DNA from: Chondrosia reniformis | Lineage: Eukaryota; Porifera; Demospongiae; Chondrillida; Chondrillidae | Length of the DNA stretch: 64,000 nt | Direction: 5' to 3' | Assembly: GCA_947172415.1 (NCBI GenBank) | Contig: OX359202.1 | Location: 746,501-810,500, forward strand | Shown here: in pieces, positions 1 to 9,949 of the stretch | Layout of the letters: each line of letters begins with the position of its first letter | How positions within the stretch are numbered: position 1 is the stretch's first letter | Translations under genes and position numbers: made by a program | Notes under the pieces: model-generated | What the model saw: only the letters and a program-made list of their open reading frames with translations | The model's database searches: none | What the model was told of the DNA's origin: nothing

Positions 1-451
1 TGCTTTGAAAGATTTGTGTTCATGTAATATGATCAATATTAACATATATGCATGCAGTATGTTAAAATAAAGATAAAATATAGTGCTATATACTTGTTGC
101 ATTGTCAGAATTCTTTAGAAAGCGTACGTATGCATGCATGCCATGTGATCATGAGGTGTTGACAGGAAGTTTATAATACAGTATATGCACACGCATATAT
201 ACCGTGAAACCTCTTGATAACAGAGCTAGACCAATTGGTCTTGGGTCAAGCATTGCATATGAGTGACTATTAACACTGTTATTGTATAGAGTGCATATTG
301 CATATTTGTTTAGTGTGCAATAACAATTGAGTTAGGAAAGTGTCATTGTCTGTAGTTTGGAATATATACAGATAATCAATTTGTTTGTTATATATACAGT
401 TGTTATGACAACAGTAAATTTACTGGTCTCCTCTGCGATCAGCCTGTATGT
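1..451 (+). pseudogene. Notch-ligand intron plus half an EGF exon (duplicate fragment)
   Basis: This stretch matches the intron and the start of the EGF exon at about 14094-14540 of the Notch-ligand gene. The splice acceptor is at 398-399 and the EGF coding part at 400-451 reads Cys-Tyr-Asp-Asn-Ser before the sequence switches abruptly, at about 451, to the methyltransferase copy also seen at 19576 and 58979. It is a truncated duplicate and cannot be a gene by itself. The left part of the parent gene may lie outside the window. Confidence 0.75.
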
Positions 452-563
452 CTGGAAGCTCTTCTTTGAATCCTTAGCTCTCTCTTAATTTTGAGGTTGT
501 TTAAACACTTGTACTAGATTAGTAAATCACACCATATATGTATAACATCTCCAATTGACTCAC

Positions 564-1139
564 TTTAGCCATGTGTCCTTCCCACCTGTAAAAGTCTGCC
601 AACACAAAGGTACCTCCTGGCTCAACAAACTTCTTCATCTTCAAGATAAAGGCCTCAGGGTTAGGAATATGGTGTATGATATTGGAAGCTACGACACAAC
701 CAAAAGTTCCTGTTGAGGACAACTCCATCTTTGTAGCATCCTTCAATTCAAAGGTAACTTTACTGCGATCCTATTGGTCCAAATCAATTGAATCAAAAAG
801 CAAAAAAAATAATATAGAAAATCACTAAATTTTGGTCACATTATAAAACCTATTGAGGATGGGGATGTGGTGAGAATGGAGAGGGTGTGGCAAGCCTCAA
901 TTGCAACTCAAATAAAATTAGAAATCTGTTCAATTGACTCACTATATCTTCAGGAACTTTGTACGTGATTATGACTTCTCTCAAAATATTCCCTTCAGCT
1001 GGCATTTGATAGGTAATTTCATCCGTCTCCTTGAAAGCTTTACATTTCAATATGAAGTTCTCATGCAGAAAGATCAATACCTTTGACTTCTTCAAACACC
1101 CTTGATAGAGCAAATGAGATTCCTCCAGGTCCATCATCA
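564..1139 (-). pseudogene. ovoA: OvoA-type methyltransferase fragment, copy I (two exons)
   Basis: Two exons on the minus strand, 943-1139 and 564-770, resemble the C-terminal methyltransferase domain of ovothiol synthase OvoA (4-mercaptohistidine N1-methyltransferase). The second exon carries the SAM-methyltransferase pattern ASNIIHHIPNPEAF followed by EPGGTFVLADFYRW. The last exon, present in the other two copies (FWLGGYTD), is missing because the duplication ends at about 451. In the first exon a 4-bp insertion near 1062 relative to the copy at 20071-20262 shifts the frame. The upstream OvoA domains (DinB-like and sulfoxide synthase) are absent. The family assignment is from memory of the conserved WLGG/STLETL pattern. 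Confidence 0.65.
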
Positions 1140-1199
1140 CTACAGTAGGACATCGATTATTATTATAAGTGTGCATATATATATATTTAGCTGCATGTA

Positions 1200-1300
1200 A
1201 AAGTATTTCACTGTAACTTACAGTTATCCAAACACCTTCCGGTTCGGATAATCGACTTCCTATTATATTATTTAATAGAAATCAAAAGTGTGCAGATAAT
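1200..1300. repeat. interspersed spacer repeat (GGTTCGGATAATCGACTTCC)
   Basis: A short block reading GTTATCCAAACA then GGTTCGGATAATCGACTTCC recurs between the OvoA and CDC20 pieces at about 19385, 20335, 49175 and 59750. It looks like the end of an old pogo/Tigger-like DNA transposon (such ends often read CGATTATCC), but no matching opposite end is seen. Confidence 0.4.
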
Positions 1301-1363
1301 TAGCTGTATATATACGTATATATTTCACAAATATCTTTCCTTCATCTTTAAATTTGTATCCAG

Positions 1364-2701
1364 ACATAAACACTCTGGACTGGGGCAGTGCTAATCTGTT
1401 GGCTGTGGCACTGGGTAGTGTAGTGTACGTGTGGAATGCTGATACCAGCTCCATCAAGGAGCTCTATCGGACTGGATTCACCTCTCAGTACATCACTGCT
1501 GTTAAGTGGGACCAAAGTGGTAGACTGTTGGCAGTATATAGCCACAAGTGATGGTGAAATACAAGTGAGAGTTGTGCAATATCAGTTACCATGGTGATAT
1601 CACCATAAATGGAATTTTACCATTAACATGGAATTATAATTGTTTATTTATTTTCTTGTAACTCTTCAGATTTGGAATGTTGAACAGTCAAAGAAGGTCC
1701 GGTCCTGTCAGTCCCATTCTACCAGAGTTGCCTGTTTAGACTGGAACAAGACGTTACTGGCCATGGCCTCCGGTTCAAGAAGTGGAGAAGTGCACATTTA
1801 CAACACCAGAGCAAGGAACATACTTGTAGAGACTGTGAAAGGACACAAACATGAGGTGTGTGGACTAAAGTGGTCGCCCAACAGTCGCTACCTTGCCAGT
1901 GGAGGTAATGACTGCCTAGTCCAGGTATGGGACACTTGTGGGAGGAGTCCCTGGACCACTCCCAAACACACCTTCAAGGAGCACAAGGCAGAAGTCAAGG
2001 TGAGTGTTTTGAAACATTCAAGTGTGTGAGATAATATAGTACAAGTGACTAGTCCTTCTGCATGATGTGAAGGATTTGTTATAACTTTCAATAGAATGTT
2101 TGGTTAAGTTTATACTGAAAAGTGTGTTACCATGACAACCCTTTAATGTTCAAATTCCTTTGTCCATGTCAGACCCTCTCCTGGTGTCCTTGGCAGTTGA
2201 ATCTTTTGGCTACCGGAGGAGGTAGCTCAGACAAGACAGTCAAGTTCTGGAATGTCACATCTGGACAGTGCATGAAGACGCTCACTACAGATTCACAAGT
2301 GAGCAAAGATAACACTTGTACCTCATGTAACACTACCCTCTCCCCCATCCCTCTGGTGTGTTGTGACTTCTTCTCTTCCTCCCATCCAACAGGTGTCAGG
2401 AGTGTTGTGGAGTGAGGGTCATCGTGAGGTGTTGGTAGCTCAAGGCTTTCCCCAGAACCAGTTGGTCCTCCTCCAGTACCCCTCCCTGCAGTGTGTGGCC
2501 GAGTTGAAGGGACACGAGGGAAGGATACTACACACTTCCCTCTCCCCAGATGGGACTACAGTGGCCTCAGTTGGAGCTGATGAGACACTGAGGCTGTGGA
2601 AGTGCTTTGCTGGTCAACCTGATGGAGCTGTGAGTCATTTCTCTTCAAATAAGAAGAGATTGGATAATCATCTAGTGTCACCTTTTAGCATGTTAAAATA
2701 A
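1364..2701 (+). pseudogene. CDC20: CDC20-like WD40 propeller, copy A (N-terminus missing)
   Basis: Four exons, 1364-about 1565, 1680-1999, 2173-2298 and 2393-2701, encode a Fizzy/CDC20 propeller, the APC/C activator of mitosis. Diagnostic stretches are [64 protein letters not shown] and [20 protein letters not shown]. The N-terminal part with C-box and KEN/D-box region is absent. The first exon holds a 4-bp TATA insertion near 1536 compared with the copy at 25418, which breaks the frame; introns are retained, so this is a duplicated and not a retrocopied pseudogene. The tail ends in MLK instead of the Ile-Arg that binds APC/C. Confidence 0.85.
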
Positions 2702-2895
2702 TCAACATTTTGAATCTAGTCCTAGTGTTTTTAAGATTTTGAATAACATTATTCATTTCAATCACCAAGGGGATTTCCCTGAATTTTTCAACTCCTTACT
2801 GTAATTCGAATATATTTGTACAATAATATCTCTATTACATTCATTACAAACATACTACTGCTTTGTTTATATTGTTTTTTAAAACTGTATAAAAA

Positions 2896-3831
2896 TTACA
2901 AATACATTGTGAGTAGTTCAGATTTGTTTGTACAACTGTTCTTGTCTATACCACCACCACATACAAATACTGAATTAGAGTTAATAGGTACTGCACATGG
3001 TCTAGCACATTCTGTACTAATGTTGCCTACTGCTATCCATCTCTTCTGAGTTGGGTCATACACAAAAATGTCTGATCTCATTTTGTCATCCGATCCTCCA
3101 AACAAGACTGGCAGCTTGCTGTTGGGTAAGAGAGATGATGCAATAAATGGTGAATCAGCTATCTCCTCCCAAGTGACTGGTGATGATGTATTATCTCTGC
3201 TCTGTACTGACTGTTGTATTGCACTCCACGGTAACCTCCAATAACTCTTAGTTGCCTTCTGTGCAGCATTCCATCCTCCTCCTATATACACATATCCACT
3301 GGAAATAGTCATACCACAGAAATATATAGGTTCTGGTAACTGTAGACTCTTCGGAGAGTACCACTGCTTTGATTCTGTGTTTAACACTTCAACTGTACTC
3401 ACTGCTGCATCAGCACATATTCCACCAGCTGTGATCAAAAGGTTATCTTCAAGTGCTACTCCAAACCAAAATCTAGGTGTTGGCATAGGAGGGTAGATTT
3501 CTTCCCAAAAATAATCATCAACACATGTAGACAGCTTTCCTGTAACTTTACGAGTAACTGCATCCACTCCTCCGATCAGTGTCAGATGACCTTGTATAAT
3601 GTCTGCTTTACACAAGTATTGTGGGATATCTGAAATTGTGGTCCATTTCTGATCATCAATATGGTAGACCTGCATCATCTTGCAAGGGTCAGTATTACCT
3701 AGAGTTCCTCCTGTAATGAAGACCTTACCATCAAGGTAGTGTGCACTTGCAGCCCAAACAGCTACTGGTATATCTGGTAAGTTTGATTTAAGAAAGTGAT
3801 GACCACTTAAGAGAAGATCACTCCTGAAACA
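2896..3831 (-). CDS. kelch-propeller exon of kinase-kelch gene, copy A
   Basis: A single 936-bp phase-0 exon encodes 311 residues with five kelch repeats, marked by Gly-Gly pairs in LIGG, ITAGG, YIGGG, LFGG and VCGGG and by blade-closing Trp residues (QKW, QW, TW, KRW). The acceptor lies at 3832-3833 and the next exon upstream is 4015-4095 (27 residues, QISPHEVSKKLNYN), which joins the kinase exon at 9950-10798. No transmembrane segment or signal peptide is visible. Loop residues particular to this copy are FWF after PTPR (3464-3472), YF before CGM, W after the third Gly-Gly and IA before SSLLP. The fusion to the kinase is inferred from strand, phases and the same order in five copies. Confidence 0.85.
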   Translation of the reverse strand, partial: CFRSDLLLSGHHFLKSNLPDIPVAVWAASAHYLDGKVFITGGTLGNTDPCKMMQVYHIDDQKWTTISDIPQYLCKADIIQGHLTLIGGVDAVTRKVTGKLSTCVDDYFWEEIYPPMPTPRFWFGVALEDNLLITAGGICADAAVSTVEVLNTESKQWYSPKSLQLPEPIYFCGMTISSGYVYIGGGWNAAQKATKSYWRLPWSAIQQSVQSRDNTSSPVTWEEIADSPFIASSLLPNSKLPVLFGGSDDKMRSDIFVYDPTQKRWIAVGNISTECARPCAVPINSNSVFVCGGGIDKNSCTNKSELLTMYL

Positions 3832-4014
3832 CTACAAAACAGGAATTATATTCATTTGCAAGTTTTCAATATTACAGTATAATTTATATTATGTATACAG
3901 TTAAATTACAATATTAATTATGGGAAACTACAAAATAAGGTTAACTAAAGAAGTTATACATGTGATATAGCTGTCACTTGTAACTTTTAACAACACTATT
4001 ATATGTTCACTTAC

Positions 4015-4095
4015 ATTGTTACTTTCATTGTAATTCAGTTTCTTTGACACTTCATGAGGAGAGATCTGTACTGCTCCCATGTCAGATATCAGTAG
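4015..4095 (-). CDS. linker exon of kinase-kelch gene, copy A
   Basis: An 81-bp phase-0 exon, LLISDMGAVQISPHEVSKKL then NYNESNN, between an AG acceptor at 4096-4097 and a GTAAGT donor. It recurs at 23247-23327, 29828-29908, 51970-52050 and 62954-63034 with the same length. It sits between kinase and kelch exons and shows no known domain. Confidence 0.7.
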
Positions 4096-4207
4096 CTAGG
4101 GATTGTGCAATCATTACAGTAAATAGTAATAAGGTAATAACAAGTTATACATGGACTGTCTATAACATACAAGTATACATTACTTACACCCTATATCGAT
4201 TACGAAA

Positions 4208-5815
4208 ATGGCGGAAAAGGATACGAAGCGTGGTGATCGTGCGAAGAATTTAGCTAGCTCTACGAACCGTAGTAAGAAAGGCACTGCAGCCACTGCAGCC
4301 AAGCGCAAGATTAACTTAATTGGCGACGGGAACGGTCGGACTGAAGTAGGATCCCCTACTGCAGAGAACGGATCGACAGACGATCGTATTTCACGATCTA
4401 GCCAATCACAAGCAGGAAAGAGCAACAACAGCGGAGATGCTACCATTTGTCCGATGTGCAACGAAGTTGTAGCTGACAACGACGCCTCTGAGGCTATTCT
4501 CTGTGATGCTGGATGCGGTCTGTGGATTCACAGACTCTGCGTTAGAATGGAGATGACCGAATATACCCAGCTATCCCAATCAGATGCCCCATGGGAATGC
4601 CCTCTCTGCAAGGAAGTCCCATCCACTCGACTGCCACAAGAAGCACAGTCAGTTGATCTGAATTGCTACTGTGGCAAGACTAACACAACCGGAGTGGAAC
4701 TCATTAAATGTGCATGGTGCCAACATCATTTCCATTTATCCTGCACAGGTATGTCTAGTATGTGTGATTGCTTTCTCTGTAGTCCCTGTATGTTCCAGGA
4801 GTTGGTGAGGGGAAGACAGAGGATGGCCAATCTGGAAAGAACAATTACCATCTTACAGCAGCAAATCAGTCACTGTCAGACAACTGGGACCAATGGAAAC
4901 CAGACAATGACGGTTGTAAACAACCAGAAGACAGCCCATGAGACCAGAAGACCTGAAACACCAACCAACCATGAGACCAGAAACAACAACTCTATGCCTG
5001 ACAACAAGAGCTTCAGAAATAAAGTGCAATACTTGAGAGGTATCTCCACCACTCTCTCAAAGATAGAGTTACTGAAAATCCTGGAAAAGAACGTAACTCA
5101 CATGGATGACATCTATGTAGAACAAACAGTTTCCAAATTCAATGGCAGACGTATGTTCTACAAACTCACCATCAAATCGCAGGAAGCATTGTCAAGCATA
5201 AGATCAACCATAAACGAAAGGTTTAGACGCTGTGGATGGATGCTGTCTAACTCCCCACCCAACCCACCTCCAGCAGCTGCTACTCCAGGCCACTCCTCTG
5301 TTGAAACCAAACCTTCGACTGGGGCTGCAGGGATGAAAGAGACGCAGTCCACTACTAAGACTGCAGCAACCAATCCGCAATCTACCTCCAATATCAAGCT
5401 CCCAGGGCCAGCTTCAGCCCACCAACCCAATGCAGCCCATCATTCAACACAATCAGCCCATCATTCAACACAATCAGCCCATCATTCAACACAATCAGCC
5501 CATCACTCAACACAACAAAGAATAGGGAACCACTTAATCAATCACCCCAATCAATCTCATTTTTTGTACCACCCCCCACCTCACCCCCCACCTCATCTCC
5601 CACCTCATTTCCCTCATCATCTTACTCCTCACCCCACATATCATCTACCAAATCATGTTCCTCTGCTCAACCCCCCACAGTACCACCCTCCGTGGCAGAG
5701 CCAGATGGTCAGAGCAATGGAAAATCAGGTGGACCAGCTGAAGCTGCTTGGGAGAATGATACACCAGCTACAAGTACCACCAGCCCAACTGATGCCATCA
5801 CAATGTCACAGATAA
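4208..5815 (+). CDS. LINE ORF1: double PHD finger protein with Pro/His-rich tail
   Basis: This 535-residue protein starts at an ATG 27 bp inside the element. A first PHD-like finger lies around residues 78-138 (CPMC, CDAGCGLWIHRLC, CPLC) and a second around 155-195 (CYCGK, CAWCQHHFHLSC, CFLCSPC). A short heptad region (NLERTITILQQQI) follows, then a basic segment around 275-345 resembling the RNA-binding part of LINE ORF1 proteins, then a Ser/Thr/Ala-rich linker, four AHHSTQS repeats and a Pro/His-rich tail. Such proteins bind element RNA and help form the retrotransposition particle. Confidence 0.85.
   Translation: MAEKDTKRGDRAKNLASSTNRSKKGTAATAAKRKINLIGDGNGRTEVGSPTAENGSTDDRISRSSQSQAGKSNNSGDATICPMCNEVVADNDASEAILCDAGCGLWIHRLCVRMEMTEYTQLSQSDAPWECPLCKEVPSTRLPQEAQSVDLNCYCGKTNTTGVELIKCAWCQHHFHLSCTGMSSMCDCFLCSPCMFQELVRGRQRMANLERTITILQQQISHCQTTGTNGNQTMTVVNNQKTAHETRRPETPTNHETRNNNSMPDNKSFRNKVQYLRGISTTLSKIELLKILEKNVTHMDDIYVEQTVSKFNGRRMFYKLTIKSQEALSSIRSTINERFRRCGWMLSNSPPNPPPAAATPGHSSVETKPSTGAAGMKETQSTTKTAATNPQSTSNIKLPGPASAHQPNAAHHSTQSAHHSTQSAHHSTQSAHHSTQQRIGNHLINHPNQSHFLYHPPPHPPPHLPPHFPHHLTPHPTYHLPNHVPLLNPPQYHPPWQSQMVRAMENQVDQLKLLGRMIHQLQVPPAQLMPSQCHR
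5432..5518 (+). repeat. 21-bp in-frame tandem repeat in LINE ORF1
   Basis: Four copies of a 21-bp unit (CAGCCCATCATTCAACACAAT, last one slightly changed) encode AHHSTQS heptads. The length is a multiple of three, so copy-number changes keep the frame. Confidence 0.85.
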
Positions 5816-7209
5816 GATTAGGTTTATGGAATACTAGAGGCTTCTTAGATAGTAATTGTAATTTACGTAAACAAATTTTAGAGAGTTTAAGTCTAGATAT
5901 AATAGTTATTTGTGAAACCTTTTTGAAGGATAAAGACGTAGTTACTATACCTGGATACTTATGGATAGGCCATAACCGTACTAAATTATCTAAAAAGGCT
6001 GCCAGAGGCTCTGGTGGAGTGGGAGTCCTAATTAAAGAGTCTCTACTTTGTAATTATACTTCCTCTATCCTCAATAATAGTTATGAAGGCATCTTGTGGT
6101 TGTCCTTTAACCATATTAACTCCAGTAATTCCTTCTGCCTGTGTGCCTGTTATTTGCCACCATCAGGCTCTAGCCGTGGAGACTCATCTGTAGAATTTTT
6201 TGAGACCCTAAGAACTCAAATAATGCTTTTTTACCCCCTTGGTGACCTTATTATATGCGGGGATTTTAATGCTAGGACCGGCAACCTGAGTGATACAGAC
6301 ATGCCCCACCTCCCTAAGAGGCAGGTAGTTGACTCCGTGGTGAACTCCCACGGGCGGCAGTTTATTGATCTGTTATTAGATTCACACATGATCATGCTTA
6401 ATGGTAGATCTGACCCCAAGTATAACAATTTTACCAGTATATCAACACTTGGTAGGGCAGTAGTAGATTATGTAATTGTCCCCCAGTCCACTCTGGCTTA
6501 TTTCTCAAACTTTGAAGTACACACTGTACTAGATTTAGTTGAGGAATTAAATTTACCATACGACTCTAATGCACCTGATCACTCCCTTCTTACATGGAAA
6601 TATTTAATTGATTCTACATACAATGCCCAACAATTTTATTCAAGAAAAGATGAGTCTAGACTAACCTATAGACATAGACGTACCTATCACTGTGCTCCAT
6701 CAAAGACTTGTCTATCAACCCCGGAAGCCACTAATACTATAGATACACTTATTACAGAACTTGAAACTATCTCCTCAGAACCAAACCCTACTAAGCTTAA
6801 TAAAAATTTTAGTACATTCTGTAATATCATCAAGTCTGAAGTCGATGGTCAAAGCCCTAATAATACAAGACGTTACGGCCCATCCCCCAAACCTTGGTGG
6901 AATAGTGATTTGTCCATCTGTAGAAAAGAGTTGAAGGAGGCTCAGAAAAAGTGGCTGGCCTGTAATAGATCTGACCCAATTAGGCTACAATTATGGCGAA
7001 TATTTAGAAATAAACAAAAAGTTTTTGACACCCTGGTCAGACATGAAAAAAGAAAGTATCAAAATAGAATGAATTTAAACCTAGTAAATCATTTAAGCAT
7101 GGGCAATTCACAGAAATTTTGGAAACTATTTGATAAAATTAGTATCACTAGCACCCCAGAAAAAAATACCCTGCCAAGATCACTTTTAAATGCTAATGGT
7201 ATACATTAA
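5803..7209 (+). CDS. LINE ORF2, endonuclease part
   Basis: The ATG at 5803 overlaps the ORF1 stop at 5813-5815, an arrangement that would allow termination-reinitiation. The product starts MSQIRLGLWNTRG and shows APE-type endonuclease landmarks: WNTRG, CETF, RGSGGVGVLI, GDFNAR, RAVVDYV and PDHS. This domain nicks target DNA to prime reverse transcription. The open frame can be extended upstream to 5692 but without an ATG. It runs into a stop at 7207-7209, where a single-base change of frame separates it from the reverse transcriptase. Confidence 0.85.
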   Translation: MSQIRLGLWNTRGFLDSNCNLRKQILESLSLDIIVICETFLKDKDVVTIPGYLWIGHNRTKLSKKAARGSGGVGVLIKESLLCNYTSSILNNSYEGILWLSFNHINSSNSFCLCACYLPPSGSSRGDSSVEFFETLRTQIMLFYPLGDLIICGDFNARTGNLSDTDMPHLPKRQVVDSVVNSHGRQFIDLLLDSHMIMLNGRSDPKYNNFTSISTLGRAVVDYVIVPQSTLAYFSNFEVHTVLDLVEELNLPYDSNAPDHSLLTWKYLIDSTYNAQQFYSRKDESRLTYRHRRTYHCAPSKTCLSTPEATNTIDTLITELETISSEPNPTKLNKNFSTFCNIIKSEVDGQSPNNTRRYGPSPKPWWNSDLSICRKELKEAQKKWLACNRSDPIRLQLWRIFRNKQKVFDTLVRHEKRKYQNRMNLNLVNHLSMGNSQKFWKLFDKISITSTPEKNTLPRSLLNANGIH

Positions 7210-9332
7210 CATCTGATCCTCAAGAAATAAAAGATATCTGGCATAACTACTTTAAGAACTTACTAAACCCCCCTTACCAACAGCAGCCTAATCAAGAGTT
7301 AGTTACAATGGCTGATGATTTGGTACAGACACTACAAACTAACAATAATCAGACCCAATGGGAACCGTACTTGAATAGGGAAATCTCCTTAGAAGAAGTC
7401 ACTGATGCAGTTTACTCTCTAAAAGATAAAAAAGCGGCAGGTCCAGATGGTCTAGGCCCTAGTACACTTAAAAACATTAATACTCTTAAATATCTACATA
7501 AACTATTTAATCTCTGTTTTAAGAAATCATTGATACCAGATGAATGGTACTATAGCTCACTGACACCCATATACAAGGGTATTGGAAATAAATATGACAC
7601 AAATAATTACAGAGGAATAGCAGTACAATCTTGTATTACTAAGTGCTATTGTAAAATCCTGAATAATCGTCTTACAGCATACTTGGATTCTAATGATCTA
7701 CTATGTGAAGAGCAAGGTGGATTTAGGAAAAATAGAAGCTGTCAAGACCAAATATTTTCTCTTTTTAGCATTATTGAAAATCGAAAGTCAAGGAAAAAAG
7801 ATACATTTGCTTGTTTTGTTGACTTTAAAAAAGCCTTTGACTCTATACCAAGAGAGAAATTATGGTCAAAATTAAACAATATAGGTATCAATGGCCTTTT
7901 TCTCAGTTCTATCCGTAGACTTTATTCTAACACACAATATTCAGTATGTACTGAAAATGGTACCACTGATTGGTTCCAAGTTAATACAGGTGTTAAGCAA
8001 GGATGTGTTTTGTCCCCCACTCTATTTAACATTTATATCAATGATCTACCGGTTTCCCTCAGGGAAGTAAATGCCCCAATTAGCTTTGGTAATATAAAGA
8101 TCGATGCTCTACTATATGCAGATGATTTAGTTATCATAGCAGACTCTCCTAGAATCCTACAGAATAAGTTAAATTCTCTTACCTCTTATTGTAACTTATG
8201 GAATTTGTCTATAAACCCTGATAAAACTAAAACAGTGCATTTCAGAAACAATAGAAAACCACTAGACTCAAAAATATTTAAATGCTGTAATGCTTATATT
8301 ACTTACACTGATAAATACAAGTACCTAGGTGTCATATTTACTGAACACCTTAGTCTGAAGGCTACAATTGAAGCAACCTCCATCTCAGCCAGTAGAGCTG
8401 CCAGCCTTTTAATCTGTAAATCTAGGACCTCAGGTAATTTTAACTACAATGTATACAGTAAAATATATGAAAGTCTAATCTTACCAGTCATTAATTATAG
8501 CTCCTTTTTATGGGGATTTAAGTCCTATGATCAGGTTAACAAAATACAGTTTAAACTAATTAGAAACTTCTTAGGACTTAATCGGAATGTACCTCTTGAC
8601 GCTTTAATAGGGGAGATGGGTTGGAAACCTATATCATGTCTGACAAAAATCACATGTATTAAATTTTGGAAAAGACTACACACCCTACATAATAATCGTA
8701 TCACAAAAGCAGTTTTTATTGAAGCATGTAGATTGGCCGAGCAAGGCACCCATAATTGGGTTAGCTCTGTAAATAATTTGTTTTCTAGCTACTGGCCCCA
8801 ATACTCCCCCCCTGCAACACTTGATCTTAACTCTATTGTACATCTTACCACCCAAAGTATCTGTGTTAATTATGATTTACTCTGGTATCAAAATATTAAT
8901 AGAATCCCTTATAACTCCAGTTCTGGTGGTAGATTAAATCTTTACCGTAAGATAAAATTTGCTCCCAAGGTAGATAGTTATATAATGAGATGTGACAAAG
9001 GCAGGAGACGAGTCATCGCTGGTCTACGTACTGGTTGCCTTCCCCTTGCAGTCGAAGTTGGTCGTTACACCTCCATCCCATTTGATCAGAGGACATGTCA
9101 GGTCTGTGCTGGGGGTGAGGTGGAGGACCAAGCACATTTTTTGCTTGATTGTTGTAAACTTAATATTATAAGAAAAGATTTATTTACCTACTGTACCAAT
9201 CTTAATCCCAATTTTACATGTATGCCTCCCTCCACTAAATTACAATATCTTTTAACCTCAGACAATACAAAAGTCATTAATTTTATTTATAGAATGTATA
9301 ATCTTAGACAATCCCTTTTATTCCCATCATAA
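7203..9332 (+). CDS. LINE ORF2, reverse transcriptase and C-terminal zinc knuckle
   Basis: The frame opens near 7203 in the frame next to the endonuclease; its first ATG is at 7308. Reverse transcriptase blocks are in order: KKAAGPDGLGPSTLKN, LTPIYKG, NNYRGIAV, EEQGGFRKNRSCQDQIF, FVDFKKAFDSI, GVKQGCVLSPTLFNIYIN, the catalytic YADD near residue 270, and LSINPDKTKTVHF. A Cys-x2-Cys-His-Cys knuckle (CQVC, AHFLLDC) stands near the end. It is otherwise uninterrupted to the stop at 9330, so decay is very recent or the frame change is a sequence error. Confidence 0.9.
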   Translation, partial: TLTSDPQEIKDIWHNYFKNLLNPPYQQQPNQELVTMADDLVQTLQTNNNQTQWEPYLNREISLEEVTDAVYSLKDKKAAGPDGLGPSTLKNINTLKYLHKLFNLCFKKSLIPDEWYYSSLTPIYKGIGNKYDTNNYRGIAVQSCITKCYCKILNNRLTAYLDSNDLLCEEQGGFRKNRSCQDQIFSLFSIIENRKSRKKDTFACFVDFKKAFDSIPREKLWSKLNNIGINGLFLSSIRRLYSNTQYSVCTENGTTDWFQVNTGVKQGCVLSPTLFNIYINDLPVSLREVNAPISFGNIKIDALLYADDLVIIADSPRILQNKLNSLTSYCNLWNLSINPDKTKTVHFRNNRKPLDSKIFKCCNAYITYTDKYKYLGVIFTEHLSLKATIEATSISASRAASLLICKSRTSGNFNYNVYSKIYESLILPVINYSSFLWGFKSYDQVNKIQFKLIRNFLGLNRNVPLDALIGEMGWKPISCLTKITCIKFWKRLHTLHNNRITKAVFIEACRLAEQGTHNWVSSVNNLFSSYWPQYSPPATLDLNSIVHLTTQSICVNYDLLWYQNINRIPYNSSSGGRLNLYRKIKFAPKVDSYIMRCDKGRRRVIAGLRTGCLPLAVEVGRYTSIPFDQRTCQVCAGGEVEDQAHFLLDCCKLNIIRKDLFTYCTNLNPNFTCMPPSTKLQYLLTSDNTKVINFIYRMYNLRQSLLFPS

Positions 9333-9949
9333 TTTATTGTAAACACCCTCACCAATCTTTTTTGTGACTAATAAGCCAAACCTGGCTGGTCAGCTTGTAT
9401 ACTGATAGTCACTTTAATAATAATAATAATAATAATAATATATAAAAACCTGAAATATACATGTCTGTTGGTACATGTACCAGTATGATAGACAATATGG
9501 ACTTTATTTGAAAAATTGAAAAAACAGGAGATTGCAAATTTGGTTAAATTATAATATGGAGAGATGAATCACACGACTTTCATACACTATACAATCAGAT
9601 ACTTGTATATATGTCCAGTCATTTGGAGTTAAATACTGAATCAAACCATAGAAGACCATACACTATTATGCAGTATAGATGGTCTATGATCAATGGACAA
9701 TTAACCAAAGGTGTAGAGGCATAATTAAATGTGGCAGTCGGCTGCAAAGTGTAGATACTTCTACAGTTACACCATCATAGCCATGGATTGTCAAAGGAAA
9801 TAAACAGCCAGACAATGTACATGTAGCAATGTGACAGACAATAAATATATCCATCTTGACCTTATTTGGAAAATGACAGCAGGATTGGGAAATCATACAG
9901 TTGTACACATTCAATAACTATTCTTGACAACATATTAACATCTACTTAC

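Larger units (their letters stand above)
4181..9440 (+). mobile_element. near-complete LINE with PHD-type ORF1
   Basis: A 5.3-kb non-LTR retrotransposon lies in the kinase-kelch copy A intron, opposite to the host gene. It has a 27-bp leader, ORF1 with two PHD-like zinc fingers, an overlapping ORF2 with APE-type endonuclease, reverse transcriptase and a C-terminal zinc knuckle, and a (TAA)n tail at 9417-9440. Introns of copies E (about 29990) and G (about 52130) show the uninterrupted site, where eight bases (GTAGTTTA) stand in place of the insertion; no target duplication is evident. Only one frame break is seen, near 7203. Clade is uncertain: CR1/L2-like from the PHD ORF1. Confidence 0.9.

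Noticed and set aside
2816-3049. Plus-strand frame after CDC20 copy A
   Set aside because: It is the antisense of the kelch exon end and AT-rich flank.
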